Shown: positions 37,793 to 48,905, counted from the stretch's first letter. The stretch is 64,000 bases of DNA from an uncultured Bacilli bacterium (GCA_947624045.1 CANQIL010000004.1:1-64000); one strand, 5' to 3'. The notes: generated by a model not told the origin, from the sequence alone. Made by a program: numbers and translations.

Positions 37793-38911
37793 ATGAAAGA
37801 AAAACCTATTAAAATTTGTCAAATAATGGGCAAATGGGTTGGTGGTGGAGTTGAAGCAATTGTAATGAATTATTATAGATATATAGATAGAAATAAAATT
37901 CAATTTGATTTTATTTGTGATGAAGACTCAACAAATATACCTTATGAGGAAATAAAAAAATTAGGTGGCAAAGTATTTTTAATACCACCATATCAAAAAA
38001 TATTTAAATATAATAAAGAATTATTAAAAATACTAAAAAGAGAAAATTATAAAATAATTCACTCACATATAAATACTTTATCAATATTTCCATTAAGGAT
38101 TGCAAAAAAAGCTAATGTCCCTATACGTATAGCACATTCTCATTCAACTACTAATAAAAAAGAATGGAAAAAAAATTTATTAAAGCAAGTGTTAAAACCG
38201 CTTTCCAAAATTTATGCAACACATTACTTTTGTTGTAGTGAATATGCAGGTAGATGGCTTTTTGGGAATAAAGAATTTGATGATGGAAATGTATACGTTT
38301 TGAATAATGCAATAGACGTAGATAGATTTAAATATAACGAAAAAGTAAGAAAAAAAATTAGAAAAGAATTAAAAATTAAAGATGATACTCTTGTCTTAGG
38401 ACATATAGGAAGATTTGTAGAACAAAAAAATCATACATTTTTGATAGATATATTTTATGAAATTCAAAAAGTAAATAAAAATTCTAAATTATTACTTATT
38501 GGTCAAGGACCACTAATGACAGAAATTAAAAATAAAGTTAATAAATTAGGCTTAAAAAAATCAGTATTATTTTTAGGTCAAAGAGAAAATGTTAATGAAT
38601 TGTACCAGGCAATGGATATATTTTTATTACCTAGCCTTTATGAAGGTTTACCTGTAGTTGGAATAGAAGCACAAGCTGCTAATTTACCATGTATCTTATC
38701 AAATACTATAACTAAAGAAGTAAAAATTTTAGATTCAACTTCTTTTATATCTTTAAATCATAAAGCTAATTATTGGAAAAATGATATAATCAAAAATTTA
38801 AAAAAAATTGATAGACAAGATACTGTAGATAAAATAACAACTAGTAATTTTAATATAAATATAGAAGCTAAAAAATTAGAAAAAAAGTACTTAAGTTATA
38901 TAGAAAATTAA
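37793..38911 (+). CDS. GT4 family glycosyltransferase
   Basis: KICQIMGKWVGGGVEAIVMNYYRYID; LGHIGRFVEQKNHTFLIDIF; LLPSLYEGLPVVGIEAQAANLPC. Confidence 0.92.
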   Translation: MKEKPIKICQIMGKWVGGGVEAIVMNYYRYIDRNKIQFDFICDEDSTNIPYEEIKKLGGKVFLIPPYQKIFKYNKELLKILKRENYKIIHSHINTLSIFPLRIAKKANVPIRIAHSHSTTNKKEWKKNLLKQVLKPLSKIYATHYFCCSEYAGRWLFGNKEFDDGNVYVLNNAIDVDRFKYNEKVRKKIRKELKIKDDTLVLGHIGRFVEQKNHTFLIDIFYEIQKVNKNSKLLLIGQGPLMTEIKNKVNKLGLKKSVLFLGQRENVNELYQAMDIFLLPSLYEGLPVVGIEAQAANLPCILSNTITKEVKILDSTSFISLNHKANYWKNDIIKNLKKIDRQDTVDKITTSNFNINIEAKKLEKKYLSYIEN

Positions 38912-38925
38912 AGGAGTTATATTTT

Positions 38926-39645
38926 ATGAATTTGATAAAAAATATGAGAAAAAAAGCTTTGCCAGAGGATAAAAAAAATGAAGTTAAGACAGATGTCATA
39001 GCTTATTATTTTTTTAAACCAATTAGTGATTTATTAACTTATGTATTTTTAAAGTTTAAAGTTAGTGCGACTAAAGTTACTCAGCTTTCATTATTTTGGG
39101 TTGCCTTAGCTTTTATAGTTTTTTTTATAGGTAATACTAAAATATATTATTCATTTGGATTAATATTTATATTTATTTGGAATATATTAGATGGAATTGA
39201 TGGGAATATTGCTAGATATACAAATACTTGCACTCCTAAAGGAGGGCTATGGGATGCTACCGTTGGATGGTTAGCTATGTATGTATTTTATTTTGGAATG
39301 GGGTTAATTGCTTTTAGAGAAAACTCATTAATAAGCTTGAGTTTTATACCAAAATATTATTATGTAGTTTTTGGCTCTATTGCTGGTTTTTCGTTAATAT
39401 TTCCACGATTAGTTATGCATAAAAAAGCCGGCTTAGAAGGAAAAGAATCTATAAAAAAAGAAAAAGATAGAAAAAATTACAATTTGTTAAAAAAAATAGT
39501 TTTTAACATTGATTCGATAAATGGTTTAGGATTTATAATTTTCATTGTTTCGGTATTTTTAAATATTACCAATATTGTTATGATAATGTACTTTATTATT
39601 AATTTAGGCATTGCCTTAAAAATGAGCTATGATTTATTAAAGTAA
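38926..39645 (+). CDS. CDP-alcohol phosphatidyltransferase family protein
   Basis: NILDGIDGNIARYTNTCTPKGGLWDATVGW matches the DGxxAR...G...D signature; multiple TM segments. Confidence 0.87.
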   Translation: MNLIKNMRKKALPEDKKNEVKTDVIAYYFFKPISDLLTYVFLKFKVSATKVTQLSLFWVALAFIVFFIGNTKIYYSFGLIFIFIWNILDGIDGNIARYTNTCTPKGGLWDATVGWLAMYVFYFGMGLIAFRENSLISLSFIPKYYYVVFGSIAGFSLIFPRLVMHKKAGLEGKESIKKEKDRKNYNLLKKIVFNIDSINGLGFIIFIVSVFLNITNIVMIMYFIINLGIALKMSYDLLK

Positions 39646-39661
39646 GTGAGGAATTAAAAGT

Positions 39662-40375
39662 ATGAAAAAAGTTGCTATTATAATTGCAGGAGGGTCTGGA
39701 CAAAGAATGGGTCAAGATATTCCTAAACAATTTTTAAATGTTGGTGAAAAGCCAGTTATTATGTATACATTAGACATTTTTCAAAAGCATTGTGATATTG
39801 ACGGAATTATAGTTGTCTGTATAGATGGTTGGCATGAAATTTTACGATCTTATGTTAAACAATATAAGATAGATAAACTAAAAGCCATTGTTACAGGAGG
39901 AGCAACGGGACAAGAATCTATAAAAAATGGTTTAAAAGAAGCTACTCGGTTTTATTCTGATGAAGATATTGTTTTAATACATGATGCTGTTAGACCTATG
40001 GTATCCAATAAAATTATTTCAGATGTAATAAAGGTTTGTGAAGAAAAAGGAAATGCTACAGCAGTTATTCCTTGTACAACGGTTGTATTGAAAAAAGATA
40101 ATGATATTTATTCCGATGAAATAGTTGATAGAGAACATTTATATTTAACTCAAACGCCTCAAGCCTTTATACTAGGAGAAATATTAGATGCGCATAAAGA
40201 AGCAGAAAATAAAGGAATCAAAAATTCAGTAGCTAGTTGTTCTTTATATATAACACTTGGTAAAAATATATATTATTCTTTAGGAGATGAAACTAATATA
40301 AAGTTAACAAGACCTGGTGATATTCAAATATTTAAAGCATTATTAAATACGGAAAAATCAGATTGGATGAAGTAA
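39662..40375 (+). CDS. IspD/TarI-like cytidylyltransferase
   Basis: KVAIIIAGGSGQRMGQDIPKQFLNVGEKPVIMYTLDIF; VLIHDAVRPMVS; TQTPQAFILGEI. Confidence 0.9.
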   Translation: MKKVAIIIAGGSGQRMGQDIPKQFLNVGEKPVIMYTLDIFQKHCDIDGIIVVCIDGWHEILRSYVKQYKIDKLKAIVTGGATGQESIKNGLKEATRFYSDEDIVLIHDAVRPMVSNKIISDVIKVCEEKGNATAVIPCTTVVLKKDNDIYSDEIVDREHLYLTQTPQAFILGEILDAHKEAENKGIKNSVASCSLYITLGKNIYYSLGDETNIKLTRPGDIQIFKALLNTEKSDWMK

Positions 40376-40376
40376 T

Positions 40377-41435
40377 ATGGAATACTTATTAAATAATAAT
40401 AAATATATTGAGAATTTGAAAGAATATTCTTCTTTTCCTATTAAGTGGGAAGAATTAAATAATAAAGTTATTATGATTACTGGAGCAACTGGATTAGTAG
40501 GAAGATTTTTGATTGATTTAATAATGTATAAAAATATAAATGATGGTATAGATTGTAAAATAGTAGCAATTGTAAGAAATAAAGAAAAAGCTGAATTACT
40601 ATTTAAAGATTATCTTCTTGATGAAAATTTTGAAATTTTAGTAAATGATGTAATTAATGAAATAAATTATGTAAAAAAAGTTGATTACATAATAAATGCT
40701 GCAAGTAATACTCACCCTATTCAATATGCAACAGAACCTGTTAGTACAATAACAACAAATGTTTTAGGTACATATAATTTGTTAAATTTTGCATGTCAGA
40801 AAAATGTAAAAAAATTTGTTTTTATTTCATCATTTGAAGTTTACGGAAATGTTATTAATAAAAAGGAAATATCTGAAAATGATTTTGGTTCAGTAGATTG
40901 TACAGTTTTGAGGTCATGTTATCCAGAAAGCAAAAGATTAAGTGAATCTTTATGTGAAGCGTTTTCGGAAGAATACAAAATAAATACATCAATTATAAGA
41001 TTGTCAAGAGTTTTTGGCCCAACTATGAATATGGAATCTTCACTTTCAACGGCGCAGTTCTTAAAAAATGGTCTTCAGAAAAAAGATATAGTTTTAAAAA
41101 GTGATGGAACCCAAATGTATTCTTACAATTATGTTGGAGATGCTGTTATAGCTATTTTAATTGCGTTATTAAAAGGAAAAGATAAAGAAGCATACAATGT
41201 TTCAGATAGTAAATTCGATTTATCATTAAAAGATTTTGCAAATGTAATTGCATCTCACTGCAAAACTAAAATTATTTTTGATACTCCTAATAATGTAGAA
41301 AAAAAAGGTTTTTCTAATTCTACCATGACAATCTTAAATAGTAATAAAATTAAAAAATTAGGATGGAAAGTAAATAAAGATGTAAAAAAGCGTATTGAAG
41401 AAACTATAGATATATTAAATTTACAAAATGAGTAA
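40377..41435 (+). CDS. NAD-dependent epimerase/dehydratase (extended SDR)
   Basis: KVIMITGATGLVGRFLIDLI; FISSFEVYG; YPESKRLSESLCEAF. Confidence 0.9.
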   Translation: MEYLLNNNKYIENLKEYSSFPIKWEELNNKVIMITGATGLVGRFLIDLIMYKNINDGIDCKIVAIVRNKEKAELLFKDYLLDENFEILVNDVINEINYVKKVDYIINAASNTHPIQYATEPVSTITTNVLGTYNLLNFACQKNVKKFVFISSFEVYGNVINKKEISENDFGSVDCTVLRSCYPESKRLSESLCEAFSEEYKINTSIIRLSRVFGPTMNMESSLSTAQFLKNGLQKKDIVLKSDGTQMYSYNYVGDAVIAILIALLKGKDKEAYNVSDSKFDLSLKDFANVIASHCKTKIIFDTPNNVEKKGFSNSTMTILNSNKIKKLGWKVNKDVKKRIEETIDILNLQNE

Positions 41436-41453
41436 GTAAATTATTTTTATATA

Positions 41454-42548
41454 TTGAATAAGTTGAGAGGAATGAGTGATTTTATGAAGCTAATTAATAT
41501 TAGTATAGTTGTACCTATTTATAAAGTTCCAATAAAATTATTAAGAAATAATATAGAACATTTGATTAATCAATCAATGAAAAATATAGAAATAATTTTA
41601 GTAGATGATGGCTCACCAGATGAATGTGGCAAAATTTGTGATGAATACGCTAAAAAAGATAATAGAATAAAAGTAATACATAAAAAAAATATGGGACTTT
41701 CTGCGGCTAGGAATACTGGTGTTAAAAATGCTAGTGGCGAATATGTTATGTTTTTGGATGGCGATGATTGGTTAGAACTAAAATCATGTGAATGGCTATA
41801 TGATTGTGTTAAAGATAAAAAATATGATATAGTTGATGCTTGCTTAGTAAAACAATATGGTGATGCTATTTATGAAGCTGATTATTCAAAATTTATTGAT
41901 GGAAAAGTCTATAATGATGATGAAGTTAAATTTTGGCAGATTGAAATGCTCGATTTTAATGGTAATGTTTCATCAGCTAATGCTAAATTGATGAGGCGAA
42001 GTTTTTTGCTTGAAAATAATATATTTCATGATGAACAGTTAAAATTTGGTGCTGAAGGAATAGAATTTGGAATTAGATTATATGGTAAAGCAAAATCTGT
42101 AGTTTTTATCAAAAAAAATATCTATCACTATGTTTATAATAGTCTTTCCATAACAGAAGTATTTAATGAAGAAAATATAAACTTAACATTACAAAGCTTT
42201 AAGAAAATAAAAAAGACAATCAGTCAATGTCCAAATAATAATGAACTTTTAAATAAATATTATAACAGAATGCTATATGTTATTAATACCGCAGCTATAA
42301 GTGGTTACTTTAGTCCAACAAATAATGAATCATATAAAATAAAAAAACAAAAATATTTAAATTATTTAAATAGTGATGAAGATATTAAAAAAGCACTAAA
42401 TCTTTTAATATTTGATGATATGCCCTTTAAAAGAAAGATAGTTATCTATTTAATTAAGTTTAAAATGTTCAAAATGGTTGATTTAATTGCAAAAATCAGA
42501 TACAAGCAAAAATGCGAGAGAAATAAGAATGGGGTGATGACAACATGA
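41454..42548 (+). CDS. GT2 family glycosyltransferase
   Basis: ISIVVPIYKVPIKLLRNNIEHLINQSMKNIEIILVDDGSPDECG; MFLDGDDWLE. Confidence 0.92.
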   Translation: MNKLRGMSDFMKLINISIVVPIYKVPIKLLRNNIEHLINQSMKNIEIILVDDGSPDECGKICDEYAKKDNRIKVIHKKNMGLSAARNTGVKNASGEYVMFLDGDDWLELKSCEWLYDCVKDKKYDIVDACLVKQYGDAIYEADYSKFIDGKVYNDDEVKFWQIEMLDFNGNVSSANAKLMRRSFLLENNIFHDEQLKFGAEGIEFGIRLYGKAKSVVFIKKNIYHYVYNSLSITEVFNEENINLTLQSFKKIKKTISQCPNNNELLNKYYNRMLYVINTAAISGYFSPTNNESYKIKKQKYLNYLNSDEDIKKALNLLIFDDMPFKRKIVIYLIKFKMFKMVDLIAKIRYKQKCERNKNGVMTT

Positions 42549-43318
42549 TAAATGTATCACTATCATTTGATGATGGGAGGCATGATAATTACGTAATTGC
42601 AAAAGAAATTCTTGAGTCTTTAAACATTCCAGCTACTTTTAATATTACTATTGGATATATTTTAAAAGATGAAAATATTGAAGTTCCTTCCGAACACGAG
42701 CCTATGTCATTAGATGAGTTGCAAGATTTAGCCAAGAACAGTTTATTTGAAATAGCTGGTCACGGATATCAACATAATAACGATATTGATAATTTAATTT
42801 ATGGTGTAAAAAAGATTCGGGAGATATTGAATTTTTCTAAAGATAAAAGTATTGGACTTGTTTCTCCACATAGTGAATTTATAATAAAAGATATTGACAA
42901 CTTTTTACCAATTTTTAAGGCAAATAATATTTCTTATTTACGTGTTGGTGCAAAGTTTGACAGTTTAAATTTAATTAGAAAAATATTAAGAAAACTTAAT
43001 AGAATATTTCATATTCCCTTTTTAACCTATTGGATATATAAAAATTCATATGTAAATGACAATTTTCCTTTATATTCTATTGGTATTTACAAATATAATT
43101 CATTTAAGGAAATTAAATATATTATTGATAAAAGTATTAAAAATAATAAGTCTATCATTTTTGAATTACACTCTATTTTAAAAAAAGGTTCTCCATTTTA
43201 TGATGATTTATATATGTGGGATTATACAAAATTTTCTAAATTATGTAATTATCTAAAAAAATTAGAACAAGAAAATAAAATAATAATTTGTAAAACTGAA
43301 GAAGTCAAAAGTAGGTAG
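42545..43318 (+). CDS. Polysaccharide deacetylase family protein
   Basis: INVSLSFDDGRHDNYVIAKEILESLNIPATFNITIGYI; EIAGHGYQHNND; FELHSI. Confidence 0.83.
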   Translation: MINVSLSFDDGRHDNYVIAKEILESLNIPATFNITIGYILKDENIEVPSEHEPMSLDELQDLAKNSLFEIAGHGYQHNNDIDNLIYGVKKIREILNFSKDKSIGLVSPHSEFIIKDIDNFLPIFKANNISYLRVGAKFDSLNLIRKILRKLNRIFHIPFLTYWIYKNSYVNDNFPLYSIGIYKYNSFKEIKYIIDKSIKNNKSIIFELHSILKKGSPFYDDLYMWDYTKFSKLCNYLKKLEQENKIIICKTEEVKSR

Positions 43319-43323
43319 TTAAT

Positions 43324-44265
43324 GTGAAAAAGGTTAGTATAATTATTCCGATATTTAATGTCAAAAAATATTTAAAAGAATGCATAAACTCAGTATTAAA
43401 TCAAACTTATAGAAATATGGAAATATTGTTAATTGATGATGGTTCAACAGATGGAACATCTGAAATTTGTGATAGTTATGCAGAAAATGAAAATGTTAAA
43501 GTTTTCCATTTAAAGAATGGCGGAGTTAGTAAAGCGAGAAATTTTGGCATTAATAAGGCAAATGGATTTTATTTGATGTTTATAGATAGCGATGATTATA
43601 TAGAAAATAATATGGTAGAAAAAATGGTAAATAGTTTTGAAAACAATGATGTAGAAATGGTTGCTTGTGGCTATGATTTTGTATATAAGGACAAAAAAAT
43701 CAAGCCAGATTTTCCAAATAATGTTCTTTTTACTTCCGAAGAAGCTAAAAGAGAAATTTTTTTATCAAACTCTATTCAAGGTTTTAGTGTAAATAAATTA
43801 TATATTTCAAAAATAATTAAAGAAAATAATATTTTATTTGATGAGAATATAAAAATTTGTGAAGATATGCTTTTTGTTTTTGAATATCTATCAAATATAA
43901 AAAATATATATTCTTTTAGTGATACTTTATATCATTATAGAATGAGAAAATCAAGTGCTTCTAATTTTAAGAATGATTATGATTTAAGCGTTTTTGATGT
44001 AATAACGTTTATTGATTTAAAGGATAAAAATTTTATTAATGATATATATGATTTTTATTCATATATTTATTTCAAATATTATCATTTATTAAGAAAAACA
44101 AATAAAATTAAGGAAGTTAAAAAAATAAATTTTTTTGAATTTATTTTTAATAAAAATATTTCTTGTAAAACTAAGATACTATCATTTTATTATTTATTAT
44201 CTCCCAATTTTCTTAGACAATTTATAAAAAAGGAAAAGCAAAAAAAATATAAATATTTTGAATAG
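43324..44265 (+). CDS. GT2 family glycosyltransferase
   Basis: VSIIIPIFNVKKYLKECINSVLNQTYRNMEILLIDDGSTDGTSE; MFIDSDDYIE. Confidence 0.92.
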   Translation: MKKVSIIIPIFNVKKYLKECINSVLNQTYRNMEILLIDDGSTDGTSEICDSYAENENVKVFHLKNGGVSKARNFGINKANGFYLMFIDSDDYIENNMVEKMVNSFENNDVEMVACGYDFVYKDKKIKPDFPNNVLFTSEEAKREIFLSNSIQGFSVNKLYISKIIKENNILFDENIKICEDMLFVFEYLSNIKNIYSFSDTLYHYRMRKSSASNFKNDYDLSVFDVITFIDLKDKNFINDIYDFYSYIYFKYYHLLRKTNKIKEVKKINFFEFIFNKNISCKTKILSFYYLLSPNFLRQFIKKEKQKKYKYFE

Positions 44266-44278
44266 AAGGTGAATAAAT

Positions 44279-45403
44279 TTGATTTATATTATAGTGTTTG
44301 CAGTAAGTTTAATTTTGATGAAGCTTTCTTTCATTTCTAGTAAAAAATTCAAAACTTTGAGCTTTATTTTACTTGCTCTATCTTTTATTATACCCTGTAT
44401 ACTCTCTGGGCTAAGGAGTTATGATATTGGGACTGATGTAAAAGTTTATATTGTTCCGTTATTTAATAGGTCATTAATTTCTAGCAATTTTCTTTCATTG
44501 GTAAAAAACACTCCAGAAATTAAAGATTATTTATATCTTTTTCTAACATATATCTCGGCTAAAACTTTTAAAAATGTTTTTTTTGTATTTTTTTTCATAA
44601 CATTAGTAACTATTATTCCAACTTATAAAGCTCTTAAACTTAACTTAAAAAATGAAAATCAAATTCTATTTGGAATGCTAGTTTTCTATACTGTATTATA
44701 TAATGCTTCATTTAATATGTGTAGGCAATCAATTGCATTATCTTTTTCCTTTTTAGCAATTTCATATTTAATAAGAAATGAAGAAAAAAAGTTTTTTATC
44801 ATTTCAATTATTACAATTTTATTTCATTGGAGCGGAACAATTTTATTTGTTATTTATGTTTTGCATAAAATTACAAGTAGCAAAAAATTACAACCTAATT
44901 CAAAATTTTTATTTCAATCAATATTTATATTAATGATAACATTTATGATTTTCTTTTTGCCAAAAATATTACCATTACTTAAAGTCTTTGGTTTTAGTGA
45001 CCATAAAATTATATCCTATAGTGTTGGATATTTACTTAGTTCTAGGTCTACATCTAATACTGCAGATACATGTTTTTTTATTATAATATATTTATTATTA
45101 GCTTTTAATTCTAAATATTTAAAAGAAAAAAATGGAAATTATAATTTTTTTAAATTTTTAGCTTTAGCAGGAATATTCATTTTGCAATTTGGTACGTATA
45201 TTTCGTTTGCTTTTAGAGCAAGCTATTACTTTTTATATCCACCAATTTTTTTAGAAATTCCTAAATTAATAGGTGTAAATAAGAAAAAAGGTATTTCATT
45301 ATATTCTTTACTTTTAATTTCTATGTTTTGCTTTTATTGGTTTTTCTGGGTAATAATTGCTAATTATCATGATACTTATCCATATATATTTAGAAATTTT
45401 TAG
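44279..45403 (+). CDS. EpsG-family polymerase (Wzy-like), locus 3
   Basis: LSGLRSYDIGTDVKVYIVPLF and NMCRQSIALSFSFLAISYL; polytopic. Confidence 0.84.
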   Translation: MIYIIVFAVSLILMKLSFISSKKFKTLSFILLALSFIIPCILSGLRSYDIGTDVKVYIVPLFNRSLISSNFLSLVKNTPEIKDYLYLFLTYISAKTFKNVFFVFFFITLVTIIPTYKALKLNLKNENQILFGMLVFYTVLYNASFNMCRQSIALSFSFLAISYLIRNEEKKFFIISIITILFHWSGTILFVIYVLHKITSSKKLQPNSKFLFQSIFILMITFMIFFLPKILPLLKVFGFSDHKIISYSVGYLLSSRSTSNTADTCFFIIIYLLLAFNSKYLKEKNGNYNFFKFLALAGIFILQFGTYISFAFRASYYFLYPPIFLEIPKLIGVNKKKGISLYSLLLISMFCFYWFFWVIIANYHDTYPYIFRNF

Positions 45404-45414
45404 GAGGTACTTTT

Positions 45415-46440
45415 GTGAATAAAATAGGAATTTTAACTTTAAATGGTAATTTTAATTTTGGAAATAGATTACAAAATTATGCACTTAAAACTGTTATAGA
45501 AAAATTTGGTTATAAAGTAGAAACTATATGGTTTATTACAGAAAGTGAAAATATTAAAAGAATTTTAAAAAATATCTATTTTAAAGTTTTTAACAAAAGA
45601 AAAAAAATTAGCTTTATAAATTTTTCAAATGAATTTTTAAATATAAAATATTTTAAAAATAAAAATATTGCGAATGATTATAAAAAAATAGTAGTTGGTA
45701 GTGACCAAGTATGGAATTATTCACTAAAAGGCTTTAATGAAGACTACTTTTTAGATTTTTCTCCATATGACAAAAATATTGCTTATGCTGCAAGCTTTGG
45801 AATTGACTATATTCCTGATGAGTATAAAAATGTTTTCAAAAAAGGTCTTAAAAATATAAAACACATTTCTGTACGAGAAGAAAAAGGTAAAGAAATTATT
45901 GATGATTTAATAGACGATAAAAACGTTCAAGTTGTAGTTGATCCAACTATGTTGCTATCTAAAGAAGAATGGCAAGCAATAGTAAAAAAACCTAAAAATT
46001 TTGAAAGTGAAAAATATATTTTCGTTTATTTTTTAGGAGATATTTCTGATGAAATAAATAAAGAAATTAATAACTTTGCTGAAAAGAATAATTGTATAGT
46101 AATAAATGTTTTAGATAAAGAAAATAAATACTATAATATTGGCCCACAAGAATTTTTATTTCTAATTCAAAATGCAACATTAATATGTACTGATTCATTT
46201 CACTCTTGTGTCTTTTCAATAATTTTTAATAAGCAATTTGTAGTTTTTGAACGTAAAAGCAATGATAAAGTGATGTATTCAAGAATAGAAACTCTATTAA
46301 AAAAATTTGAACTAGAAGAAAAAAAATTTAATGGAAAAATTTTAAAAAATAGCTTAAATCATAACTATGATAAGACTAATAAAATTTTAGAAAAAGAAAA
46401 GAAAAGATGTATTTCGTTTTTAGAAAATGCATTAAAATAG
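45415..46440 (+). CDS. Polysaccharide pyruvyl transferase family protein
   Basis: IGILTLNGNFNFGNRLQNYALKTVIEKFG; VVGSDQVWNYS; ICTDSFHSCVFSIIFNKQFVVFER. Confidence 0.9.
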   Translation: MNKIGILTLNGNFNFGNRLQNYALKTVIEKFGYKVETIWFITESENIKRILKNIYFKVFNKRKKISFINFSNEFLNIKYFKNKNIANDYKKIVVGSDQVWNYSLKGFNEDYFLDFSPYDKNIAYAASFGIDYIPDEYKNVFKKGLKNIKHISVREEKGKEIIDDLIDDKNVQVVVDPTMLLSKEEWQAIVKKPKNFESEKYIFVYFLGDISDEINKEINNFAEKNNCIVINVLDKENKYYNIGPQEFLFLIQNATLICTDSFHSCVFSIIFNKQFVVFERKSNDKVMYSRIETLLKKFELEEKKFNGKILKNSLNHNYDKTNKILEKEKKRCISFLENALK

Positions 46441-46469
46441 TAGACGTATAATCAAGGAGTTAATTAAAT

Positions 46470-47993
46470 ATGAATGAGAATAATCAAAGAAAAAATGGTG
46501 CTATTCTATCATATATAGTAATAATAGTAAACACATTAATTCAATTATTATATACACCATATTTAATAAGAATGTTAGGACAAAGTGAATATGGTTTATA
46601 TTCTCTAGCTTCTTCTATAATAGGTTACCTAACTATTTTAGATTTGGGTTTTGGCAATGCAATAATAGTATATACTTCAAAATATATAGCACAAAACAAA
46701 TTGAAAGAGTTAAAAAAATTGCATGGTATGTTTAGAGTGATTTTTACAATAATAGGAATAATTGCAGCAATTTTAGGTTTGATATTATTTTTCAATATAG
46801 ATGTAATATTTAAAAATTCTATGACACTGATAGAATTGAAAAAAATAAAATTTATTATGTTAATATTAACATTTAATTTAGCTATAACATTTCCATTTAG
46901 TATATATTCCTCAATAATAATTGCTTATGAAAAATTTATATTTCAAAAAATAGTAGCTATTATAGGTGCATTACTAAAGCCTTTGCTTATGATTCCACTT
47001 TTATTTTTAGGTTATAAATCTATAACTATGTCTTTGGTAATAACATTTATAAATATAATAACTATTGCATCAAATTATATTTATTGTCGAAAAAAGTTAG
47101 ATATAAAAATAAAATTTAATGGAATGGACAAAATTCTTATTAAAACAGTTTTAGGATATTCGATATGGGTATTTTTAACGACTATAGTAGATAAAGTTAA
47201 TTGGAGTGTAGATCAAATTATTTTAGGAATTGTAAGTGGAACTACAGCAGTTTCAATTTATTCTTTGGCAACTACTTTTAATACGTTATTTATTGATTTA
47301 TCAACTGCAATAAGTGGAGTGTTTTTGCCTAAAATGTCAAAATTAGTTTCTAGCAACGTAAGTGATGAAAATTTAACTAATGAATTTATAAAAATAGGCA
47401 GAATTCAATTTTATATAATGTTTTTATTTATAATTGGCTTTATTCTATTTGGTAAAGATTTTATCATAATATGGGCTGGCAAAGAATATACCATTTCATA
47501 TTATGTTGCTCTATGTCTAGTTATTCCTGCCTTTTTTTCTTTAATACAAAATGTAGGATTAAGTATTATGCAAGCAATGAACAAATACAAATTTAAATCT
47601 ATCATGACTACTATTATGGCCATTTTTAACGTTATAATAAGCATTTTTCTTGCTAAAAAATATGGTGCAATAGGAGCAGCTTTTGGAACAACTATAGTGT
47701 TAATATTATGTAATACAATTATTATAAATATTTACTATTATAAAATTATAAAACTAGATGTTATAAGGTTTTGGAAAAATATCGGAAAAATGGCTTCTAT
47801 TTATATAATTCCAATATTTATTATAATTACATTAATGTATTTTCTAAAATTAAAAGGCTTGCTAAAGATAATTATATTTGGTCCGATATTAGTTATAGTA
47901 TATATAATTTTTTCTTATTTATTTAATATGAATAATTATGAAAAAAAGCTACTAAAATCATTGTTTAAAAGAATTAAAATATTAGGTAGGTGA
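46470..47993 (+). CDS. Oligosaccharide flippase (Wzx), locus 3
   Basis: LLYTPYLIRMLGQSEYGLYSLASSIIGYLTILDLGFGNAIIVYTSKYIA; 507-aa polytopic protein. Confidence 0.9.
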   Translation: MNENNQRKNGAILSYIVIIVNTLIQLLYTPYLIRMLGQSEYGLYSLASSIIGYLTILDLGFGNAIIVYTSKYIAQNKLKELKKLHGMFRVIFTIIGIIAAILGLILFFNIDVIFKNSMTLIELKKIKFIMLILTFNLAITFPFSIYSSIIIAYEKFIFQKIVAIIGALLKPLLMIPLLFLGYKSITMSLVITFINIITIASNYIYCRKKLDIKIKFNGMDKILIKTVLGYSIWVFLTTIVDKVNWSVDQIILGIVSGTTAVSIYSLATTFNTLFIDLSTAISGVFLPKMSKLVSSNVSDENLTNEFIKIGRIQFYIMFLFIIGFILFGKDFIIIWAGKEYTISYYVALCLVIPAFFSLIQNVGLSIMQAMNKYKFKSIMTTIMAIFNVIISIFLAKKYGAIGAAFGTTIVLILCNTIIINIYYYKIIKLDVIRFWKNIGKMASIYIIPIFIIITLMYFLKLKGLLKIIIFGPILVIVYIIFSYLFNMNNYEKKLLKSLFKRIKILGR

Positions 47994-47996
47994 AAA

Positions 47997-48896
47997 ATGA
48001 AAACAATAGCTTTAAATGATAATAACAAAATTCCAATAATGTGTTATGGAAGTAATATTATTAATTATAACAGAAACAATAAAGCAAAACGTATATTAAA
48101 AATCTTGAAAAAGGTATTATTTTTAAGATTTAAGGAATTAAAAAAAGACTTTTCAATTATTAAAATAATTAAAGAAATGTCTAAAGATGATTTAAGTGCA
48201 ATTGATACTTCAAGGGCTTATGGTATAAGTGAAAATATAATTGGTAATGAAATTAAAAAAAATAGAAAAAAATATTTTATTATTACAAAAATTTCTAATA
48301 CAGACCAATATAACGGAAATATTGAACAAGCATTGTATGATAGCTTGCAAAAATTACAAACAAATTATGTAGATTTGCTTCTTTTACATTGGCCAGTAAC
48401 AGATAGGTATGTTCAAACATGGAAAGAAATGGAGAAATTAAAGAAAAAAGGTTTATGTAAATCTATTGGCGTTTGTAATTGTAATATACATCATCTAGAA
48501 GAAATTAAAAAAAATGCTACCATAATGCCTAGTGTTAATGAAATAGAATATCACCCATTGTTTACTCAAAATGAACTAAAAGCGTATTGTGAGAAAAATA
48601 ATATTAAAATTCTTGCCTATACATCAACAGCTAGAATGGACGAAAGATTAAAGAAAACTTGTTTGGTTGAAATAGCAAAAAAATACCAAAAAGATTTAGC
48701 ACAAATTATTTTAAAATGGCATATTCAAATTGGAAATATACCTATTTTTAATACATCAAGTCTTAAAAGATACAAAAGCAATACAAATATATTTGATTTT
48801 GAATTAACTGATGAAGAAATAGAACGAATTAACAAAATTAACATTAATAGTAGATTAAGATATGATCCAGATAATTGTGATTTTAGAAAATTGTAG
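47997..48896 (+). CDS. Aldo/keto reductase
   Basis: AIDTSRAYGISENIIGNEIKK; YVDLLLLHWPV; KSIGVCNCNIHHLEEI; VNEIEYHPLFTQNEL. Confidence 0.92.
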   Translation: MKTIALNDNNKIPIMCYGSNIINYNRNNKAKRILKILKKVLFLRFKELKKDFSIIKIIKEMSKDDLSAIDTSRAYGISENIIGNEIKKNRKKYFIITKISNTDQYNGNIEQALYDSLQKLQTNYVDLLLLHWPVTDRYVQTWKEMEKLKKKGLCKSIGVCNCNIHHLEEIKKNATIMPSVNEIEYHPLFTQNELKAYCEKNNIKILAYTSTARMDERLKKTCLVEIAKKYQKDLAQIILKWHIQIGNIPIFNTSSLKRYKSNTNIFDFELTDEEIERINKININSRLRYDPDNCDFRKL

Positions 48897-48905
48897 GAGG
48901 CTAAT

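Noticed and set aside
37247-37903. Minus ORFs at 37247 and 37682
   Set aside because: Antisense to the locus-3 sugar transferase and GT4 genes.
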